This document shows positions 59,425 to 64,000 of a stretch of 64,000 nucleotides of DNA, in pieces. Made by a program: the position numbers and the translations under genes. Location: NCBI RefSeq assembly GCF_037996645.1, contig NZ_JBBMXV010000003.1, positions 310,001 to 374,000 of the forward strand. Direction: 5' to 3'. The notes beneath the pieces were generated by a model. That model was not told the origin of the DNA and made no database searches. It worked only from the letters and a program-made list of their open reading frames with translations. The DNA comes from Halalkalicoccus tibetensis. Lineage in GTDB: Archaea; Halobacteriota; Halobacteria; Halobacteriales; Halalkalicoccaceae. Position 1 is the stretch's first letter. Each line of letters starts with the position of its first letter.

Positions 59425-60417
59425 CTACGCCAGCGGCGTTCGCTCGACCACGGTCCCGTCGTAGGTCGGGTACTGCTCGACGATCTCGCCCTCCGTCAGA
59501 TCGCCCTCCTCGACCATCTCCTCGAGCAGCCACCACGCCAGTTCGACGTGCTCGGACTTCGTCCTGTAGAACTCCTCGGGCACGCCCAGGTCCCGGAGGC
59601 GCGCCTCGGGCGTCCGGGTCTTCCCGTACACCAGGGTCCCGTCGTCGGTGATCTCGTCGAACTCCCGGCGGACGTTGCGGGCCATCCGTTTCAGGCGGTT
59701 GCGGTGCTGGGCGGCGTCCTTGAAGACGCTCGTACAGAAGTAGACCTTCGGATGGTCGCCCATCTGATCGAGGATCGCCTTCGAGCCCTCGACGGCGCTC
59801 ATGTGGCCGTCCTCGAGCTCGTAGCCCTCCTCCTGCATTCTCCTGTAGTTGCCGTCGCTCATCTCGAACTGGTTGATGTTACAGAAGTCGGCCGCGCCCT
59901 CGTCGAGGAACTCGAGGAACTCGGGCTCGGCGCGGATGCCGGGGATCTCGAACGCGGGAGTGAGTCCCTCCTCACGGGCGATATGCAGGATCTCCTCCCA
60001 TTCGGTGCCGTGCATCTCGCCCCAGAGCTCGAGCGGCGGGTGAAAGCGGATCTCGTCGAGCCCGGCCTCGCTGAGCCGGCGCATGTTCTCGCGGCCCCCG
60101 GTGATCCCGGTGTAGAGGTGGGTGTGGTGGTCCTCGCCGAACTCCTCCTTCAGCAGGCGCAGGTACCGGCAGGTCTTCTCCATGGCCTCCTGGGGCTCGC
60201 CGCCCGTCAGCGAGGTGCCCAGCGCGTCCATCCGTTTGGCCTCCTCGATGACGTCCTCGTCGCTCTCGACGGGGCGCTCGTTGGCGTAGACCTGGGTGAC
60301 GTTCTTGCGGTTCTCCCCCAAGGGACAGTAGAAGCAGTCGCGCTGGTCGCAGTAGCCGTAGACGAACAGCACCATCTTCCCCCCTTCGGCGCACTGTTCA
60401 CAGCCCTTGGAGATCAT
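59425..60417 (-). CDS. Radical SAM protein (COG2108-like) with CX4CX2C cluster
   Basis: 330 residues. KMVLFVYGYCDQRDCFYCPL has the iron-sulfur cysteines at 23, 28 and 31: spacing CX4CX2C instead of the usual CX3CX2C. A further pair CEQC is at 6 and 9. ALGTSLTGGEPQEAMEKTCR is the GGE motif that binds SAM; FCNINQFEMSDGNYRRMQEE and YFCTSVFKDAAQHRNRLKRM come later. This matches archaeal uncharacterised radical SAM proteins related to pyruvate formate-lyase activating enzyme (COG2108). The reaction is unknown. ATG 60417 begins MISKGCEQCAEGGKMV. Confidence 0.88.
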   Translation of the reverse strand: MISKGCEQCAEGGKMVLFVYGYCDQRDCFYCPLGENRKNVTQVYANERPVESDEDVIEEAKRMDALGTSLTGGEPQEAMEKTCRYLRLLKEEFGEDHHTHLYTGITGGRENMRRLSEAGLDEIRFHPPLELWGEMHGTEWEEILHIAREEGLTPAFEIPGIRAEPEFLEFLDEGAADFCNINQFEMSDGNYRRMQEEGYELEDGHMSAVEGSKAILDQMGDHPKVYFCTSVFKDAAQHRNRLKRMARNVRREFDEITDDGTLVYGKTRTPEARLRDLGVPEEFYRTKSEHVELAWWLLEEMVEEGDLTEGEIVEQYPTYDGTVVERTPLA

Positions 60418-60552
60418 TCATGGGGAGTAGCGGTCCCATCGTCAAAAGCCGACCGGTCCCGATCGGTCCCGGAAACGCTTGTGGCCTCCCGACGGGGCAT
60501 ATATCCCTGCCCGCCTAGCTCGCGTGTCGGCACCCCGCCGACGCGTTTCATC

Positions 60553-61569
60553 ATGGAGGCATACGAGATCCGAGAAGTCGACGAGGAGTTCGAGGGAGTC
60601 GTTCGGACCGAGCGCGAACGCCCGACACCCGGGCCTGGCGAGGCGCTCGTCCGGATGGAGGCCGGCGCGCTCAACTACCGCGACGTCGCGATCGCGAGCA
60701 CCGACTTCTCCTATCCCGGCGAGGAGCTTCCCATGATTCCTCTCTCCGACGGCGCCGGCGAGGTCGTCGAGCTGGGAGCGGGCGTCGATAGGTTCGACGA
60801 AGGCGACCGGGTCGCGACGGCGTTCTTCCCCGACTGGGTCGACGGGCCGCTGACGCCGGGGGACAACCGCCGTTCGCCGGGGGGCAACATGGACGGCACC
60901 CTCGCCGAGTACGTTTCCTACCCCGCCGAGGGGCTCGTCGAGCTGCCCGACTACCTCTCGAGCGAGGAGGCGGGCTCGCTGACCTGCGCGGCGGTCACGG
61001 CCTGGACGGCGCTGGTCGAGCACGGCGAGCTGACCGCCGGCGAGCGCGTGCTCTGTCTGGGAACGGGCGGCGTCTCGACGTTCGCCCTGCAGTTCGCCAC
61101 GGCCCAGGGCGCCGAGACGATCGTGACCTCCTCGAGCGACGCGAAGCTCGAACGCGCCCGCGAGCTGGGCGCCGACCGGACCCTGAACTACGAGGAGACC
61201 CCCGACTGGGGCGAGGCGGTCCAGGAGATGACCGAGAGCGGCGTCGATCACGTGATCGAGATCGGCGGCCAGGGGACGTTGGAACGGTCGATCCGCGCGA
61301 CCGGCCCGGACGGCGAGGTTCACCTCATCGGCGTGCTCACCGGGATCTCCGGCGAGGTCGATCCCGCGCCGATCCTCAACACCCCGCTGTCGGTCCGGGG
61401 CGTGAGCGTCGGCAGCCGCGGCGCCTTCGAGCGGATGCTCGCGGCCATGGAGAGCGAGGGGATCCGTCCCGAGATCGACCGGACCTTCGGCTTCGACGAG
61501 GCCCGCGAGGCCTACCGCTACGTCCGGGATGGCGCCCATCAGGGCAAGGTCGCGATCACGTTCGACTGA
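60553..61569 (+). CDS. Quinone-oxidoreductase-like NAD(P)H dehydrogenase (MDR superfamily, zinc-free type)
   Basis: 338 residues from ATG 60553. Catalytic domain EALVRMEAGALNYRDVAIAS, GEELPMIPLSDGAGEVVELG and DRVATAFFPDWVDGPLTPGD; the cysteine/histidine zinc ligands of alcohol dehydrogenases are absent (NYRD, DGAG). The Rossmann part starts with AGERVLCLGTGGVSTFALQF, then IEIGGQGTLERSIRATGPDG. Fits quinone oxidoreductase/alcohol dehydrogenase-like members of the family. Transcribed divergently from the radical SAM gene; no shared substrate evident. Confidence 0.9.
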   Translation: MEAYEIREVDEEFEGVVRTERERPTPGPGEALVRMEAGALNYRDVAIASTDFSYPGEELPMIPLSDGAGEVVELGAGVDRFDEGDRVATAFFPDWVDGPLTPGDNRRSPGGNMDGTLAEYVSYPAEGLVELPDYLSSEEAGSLTCAAVTAWTALVEHGELTAGERVLCLGTGGVSTFALQFATAQGAETIVTSSSDAKLERARELGADRTLNYEETPDWGEAVQEMTESGVDHVIEIGGQGTLERSIRATGPDGEVHLIGVLTGISGEVDPAPILNTPLSVRGVSVGSRGAFERMLAAMESEGIRPEIDRTFGFDEAREAYRYVRDGAHQGKVAITFD

Positions 61570-61616
61570 GGCCCGTCCCCGAAGGTCCTTATCCGCCGGT
61601 TGCGTAGCCCCACCCG

Positions 61617-62702
61617 ATGCTGCTGGTGTTGTGTGTCGACCTCGACGACGACATCGGCCGGAAGACCGGCTTCGACACCCCGGTCGTCGGCCGCGAGGCC
61701 TGCGAGGCCGCCGCCGTCGCGCTCGCCACCGCCGACCCCGAGGACTCCGACGTCAACGTCGTCTTCCAGGGCGTTCACCTCTACGACGAGCTGGCGAGCG
61801 AGGGCGAGGCCGTCGAGGTCGCGGCCATCACCGGCAACGCGAAGGCCGACGTCAGCGCCAACCGCGAGGTCGGCGACGAGCTCGACCGCGTGCTCGCGGG
61901 CCTGGCGACCGGCGAGTCCGTCTCCGCGATCATCGTCACCGACGGCGCCCAGGACGAGAGCGTCATCCCCGTGATCCGCTCGCGGGTGCCGGTCGACGGC
62001 GTCCGCCGGGTCGTCGTCCGCCAGGCCCAGGACCTCGAGTCGATGTACTACACGATCAAGCAGGTGCTGAACGACCCCGAAACCAGGGGAACGATCCTCA
62101 TTCCTCTCGGGATCCTCCTGCTGATCTACCCGCTCGTGGCCGTCGCCGACCTGCTGGGGCTGCCGGGGAGCATCCTCGGGGTGCTCTCGGCGATGCTCGG
62201 GCTCTACGTCCTGTTTCGGGGACTTGGCCTCGAGGAGACCGTCGACGAGCTCGCCGAGCGCGGTCGCCGGCTGCTCTATACGGGTCGGGTGACGCTGATC
62301 ACGTACGTCGTCGCCGCGGCCCTGCTCTTCATCGGCGGCGTCGACGGGCTCGAATCGCTCGAGGCGGCCCGCGCGGAGATGTCGATGGGGGCGATCGAGG
62401 TGATCGCCGCGCTGGTCTACGGCGCGATCCAGTGGTTCGCCGCCGCCGGTATCACCTCCAGCCTCGGCCAGATCACCGACGAGTACCTCGCGGATCGCTT
62501 CGAGTGGCGCTACCTCAACGCGCCCTTTTACGTGATCTCGATCGCGGTCGTGCTGTATGCCGTCAGCGCGTTCGTGCTCGACTACCAGGACCTCCCCTAC
62601 GTGGCGATCGCGCTCACGATCGGGACCCTACTGGGGCTGGCGAGCACGCTGACCTTCGCCATCGCGGAGTCGAGAATGGAACGCCGGGCCGAGCCGACCT
62701 GA
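61617..62702 (+). CDS. DUF373 membrane protein
   Basis: 361 residues. The soluble N-terminus starts MLLVLCVDLDDDIGRKTGFD and TPVVGREACEAAAVALATAD, characteristic of archaeal DUF373 proteins, and goes on with AIIVTDGAQDESVIPVIRSR and VVVRQAQDLESMYYTIKQVL. About six hydrophobic helices follow from residue 160 (GTILIPLGILLLIYPLVAVA and later). DUF373 is widespread in archaea, of unknown function; the aspartate-rich DLDDD motif may bind a metal. Confidence 0.92.
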   Translation: MLLVLCVDLDDDIGRKTGFDTPVVGREACEAAAVALATADPEDSDVNVVFQGVHLYDELASEGEAVEVAAITGNAKADVSANREVGDELDRVLAGLATGESVSAIIVTDGAQDESVIPVIRSRVPVDGVRRVVVRQAQDLESMYYTIKQVLNDPETRGTILIPLGILLLIYPLVAVADLLGLPGSILGVLSAMLGLYVLFRGLGLEETVDELAERGRRLLYTGRVTLITYVVAAALLFIGGVDGLESLEAARAEMSMGAIEVIAALVYGAIQWFAAAGITSSLGQITDEYLADRFEWRYLNAPFYVISIAVVLYAVSAFVLDYQDLPYVAIALTIGTLLGLASTLTFAIAESRMERRAEPT

Positions 62703-62706
62703 GCCG

Positions 62707-63009
62707 TCAGGCGCGGAGGCGCAGGCGCTTCGGTCGGCGGAACCAGGCGCTGGCCGCGCGGACCCACGCGGACCACGCCCGCACCAACGGGGCTCGATCG
62801 TGGTCGTGCTCGTGCTCGTGTCCGGACTCTCGCTTGCGCTCGGTGAGCAGCGCCTCGCAGTCGGGACAGCGGTACTCGATGCTGCTCGTGTGCTCGCGGA
62901 CGACCCAGTCCCCGTCGATCGGGCTCTGGTGGTCACAGGCCGGACAGAACAGCGTCGTCTTCCTGTCGGGTGGGCTATCGGGATCGATCGCGTGAACGGA
63001 TCGCGTCAT
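62707..63009 (-). CDS. Small zinc-ribbon protein
   Basis: 100 residues. TTLFCPACDHQSPIDGDWVV and SSIEYRCPDCEALLTERKRE give two CPxC knuckles 29 residues apart: a zinc ribbon. After it GHEHEHDHD is a histidine-rich run, then a basic/tryptophan-rich tail (AWSAWVRAASAWFRRPKRLR). Haloarchaea carry several such proteins (DUF8106-like, from memory). May bind nucleic acid; function unknown. Convergent with DUF373, ending 4 bases from it. Confidence 0.78.
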   Translation of the reverse strand: MTRSVHAIDPDSPPDRKTTLFCPACDHQSPIDGDWVVREHTSSIEYRCPDCEALLTERKRESGHEHEHDHDRAPLVRAWSAWVRAASAWFRRPKRLRLRA

Positions 63010-63066
63010 TGGATGGATGAAGGGGAACGACGGGTAAAAGTCCGTTGGCCCACCGGAAAAACTGGG

Positions 63067-63909
63067 CTATTGTTCACGAATAACGACGAACTCCGCGAGG
63101 TCGCGGAGGTACTCGTAGGCCTGTTCGTCGGCGACCTCGATCCGCGAGAGCGCCTCGAGTGCGGCCTCGGACTGGTCGTGGGCACGCTCGTTGGCCTCCT
63201 CGGGGTCGAGGTCCGTGACCCGCAGCAGCGAGGGGCGATCCATCTCGTCGTCCTGGCCCGTAGGCTTGCCCAGCTCCTCGGGGTCGGCCGTCTCGTCGAG
63301 CACGTCGTCGCGGATCTGGAAGGCGACCCCCACGCGCTCGGCGTACTCGCCGACGGCCTCGACGGTCACGCCGTCGGCGCCGGCGCCGATCGCGCCCAGC
63401 TCGGCGGCCGCCCGGAACAGCGCGCCGGTCTTCCGCCGGGCGAGCTCCATGTACTCCTCCTCGCTCCCCGGTCGGTCGGCGAGCTCGGTCGCCTCGCCCT
63501 CGCCGAGCTCGACCATCGCCTCGGTGACCGCCTGCATCGCGCGCGGATCGGCCGAGAACAGCGCGAACGCCTCGCCCAGCTGGGCGTCGCTGCCGATGAT
63601 CGCCGGGCCGTAGCCGTACTTCGCCCAGGCGCTCTCGACGCCCCGTCGAACGTCCGACCGGTCGATGATGTCGTCGATCACCAGCGAGGCGTTGTGCACC
63701 AGCTCGACGCCCACCCCGAAGTCGACGGCGTCGCTCGGCTCGCCGCCGACCGCCTCGCAGACGAGGACGGTGACCGTCGGGCGGACCCGCTTGCCGCCCG
63801 ACAGGGCCGTATGGCCCACCTCGTCGGCCAGCCCGTCGGGCTCGACCCCGCCGACGACGGCCTCCAGGCGCTCGTCGACGAGCGCCCGCCGACGTTCGAG
63901 ATACTCCAT
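63067..63909 (-). CDS. idsA: Polyprenyl (geranylgeranyl) diphosphate synthase
   Basis: 280 residues, shorter than typical (about 350), with every essential motif. GGKRVRPTVTVLVCEAVGGE binds isopentenyl diphosphate; first aspartate-rich motif DDIID at 79-83; second DDVLD at 201-205 in AFQIRDDVLDETADPEELGK; then GKPTGQDDE. The product makes the isoprenoid chains of archaeal membrane lipids or quinone tails; the exact chain length cannot be read here. The start ATG 63909 is followed by MEYLERRRALVDERLEAVVG. Some N-terminal residues of longer homologues are lacking. Confidence 0.88.
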   Translation of the reverse strand: MEYLERRRALVDERLEAVVGGVEPDGLADEVGHTALSGGKRVRPTVTVLVCEAVGGEPSDAVDFGVGVELVHNASLVIDDIIDRSDVRRGVESAWAKYGYGPAIIGSDAQLGEAFALFSADPRAMQAVTEAMVELGEGEATELADRPGSEEEYMELARRKTGALFRAAAELGAIGAGADGVTVEAVGEYAERVGVAFQIRDDVLDETADPEELGKPTGQDDEMDRPSLLRVTDLDPEEANERAHDQSEAALEALSRIEVADEQAYEYLRDLAEFVVIREQ

Positions 63910-64000
63910 TACCGGGTCTTCAGGGGGCTCGAGGCAAGTAGATGACGGATCGGGGACGCCGACACCGGAGTTAACCGAGCCGCTTCCGTAGGGGGCGTAT

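Noticed and set aside
59548-60552. Upstream extension of the quinone oxidoreductase frame
   Set aside because: It is antisense to the radical SAM gene; the family start is at ATG 60553.
1-64000. Insertion sequences, integrases, restriction or other defence systems
   Set aside because: No transposase, recombinase, nuclease-methylase pair or toxin-antitoxin pair could be recognised in any frame.

Overview
The window is chromosomal DNA of a halophilic archaeon (class Halobacteria). The DNA is GC-rich, the proteins are strongly acidic, promoters are archaeal (TATA-like box about 27-32 bases before leaderless ATG/GTG starts, sometimes with a GGAGG/GAGGTG ribosome-binding site), exported proteins carry twin-arginine (Tat) signals, and several families are typical of haloarchaea (HalX, HalOD1, Tfx, the RPA3 operon). 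I cannot name the genus from sequence alone.

Layout. 1-3.9 kb: 3' end of citrate synthase, a gamma-glutamylcyclotransferase-like protein, threonine ammonia-lyase followed by a RidA-type imine deaminase and a small membrane protein, then tRNA-Ser(GGA) with a second copy of its 3' end 126 bases on. 4.2-7.4 kb: a multi-PAS histidine kinase and a PadR-like regulator. 7.4-43 kb: a long surface-glycan region. On the minus strand it has an operon of an alkaline-phosphatase-superfamily phosphodiesterase, a large membrane protein, a NodB-like deacetylase and an LpxD-like acyltransferase, with a Dpm1-like glycosyltransferase divergent to it. Then come two beta-helix proteins, a Tat-exported deacetylase, an HxlR-REC-HalX regulator beside a REC-histidine kinase, and a GT4 glycosyltransferase. 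A repeat-rich acidic lipoprotein and a membrane-anchored winged-helix regulator precede a tight plus-strand operon of sugar-nucleotide genes (WbpE-, WbpB-, WbpD- and WbpA-like), a second UDP-sugar dehydrogenase and two glycosyltransferase-like genes. GlmS, a CapA-like protein, a flippase, a GlmU-like enzyme and GlmM follow. Together GlmS/GlmM/GlmU can supply UDP-GlcNAc, and the Wbp-like set could convert it to a 2,3-diamino uronic acid sugar nucleotide for glycan assembly and export.

43-64 kb is mostly housekeeping: tRNA-Pro(TGG), a BofA-like protein, a zinc-ribbon DEAD/DEAH helicase, a universal stress protein, a site-2 protease with CBS domains, Hsp20, a TrkA-C membrane protein, tRNA-His(GTG) with its own 3'-end copy, the RPA3 single-strand-binding operon, tandem superoxide dismutases (one with a Tat signal), an AT-rich patch with one membrane protein, a Tfx regulator, a TRAM protein, a radical SAM protein of unusual cysteine spacing, a DUF373 protein and a prenyl diphosphate synthase.

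The most unusual signals are (i) the two tRNA genes whose 3' ends are duplicated downstream, with an identical 13-mer at the identical offset in both spacers; (ii) four short upstream ORFs whose stop codons overlap the start of the next gene; (iii) the exported superoxide dismutase copy; (iv) the LpxD-containing membrane/glycan operon; and (v) the membrane-anchored HTH regulators. No rRNA, CRISPR array, transposase or integrase was found.
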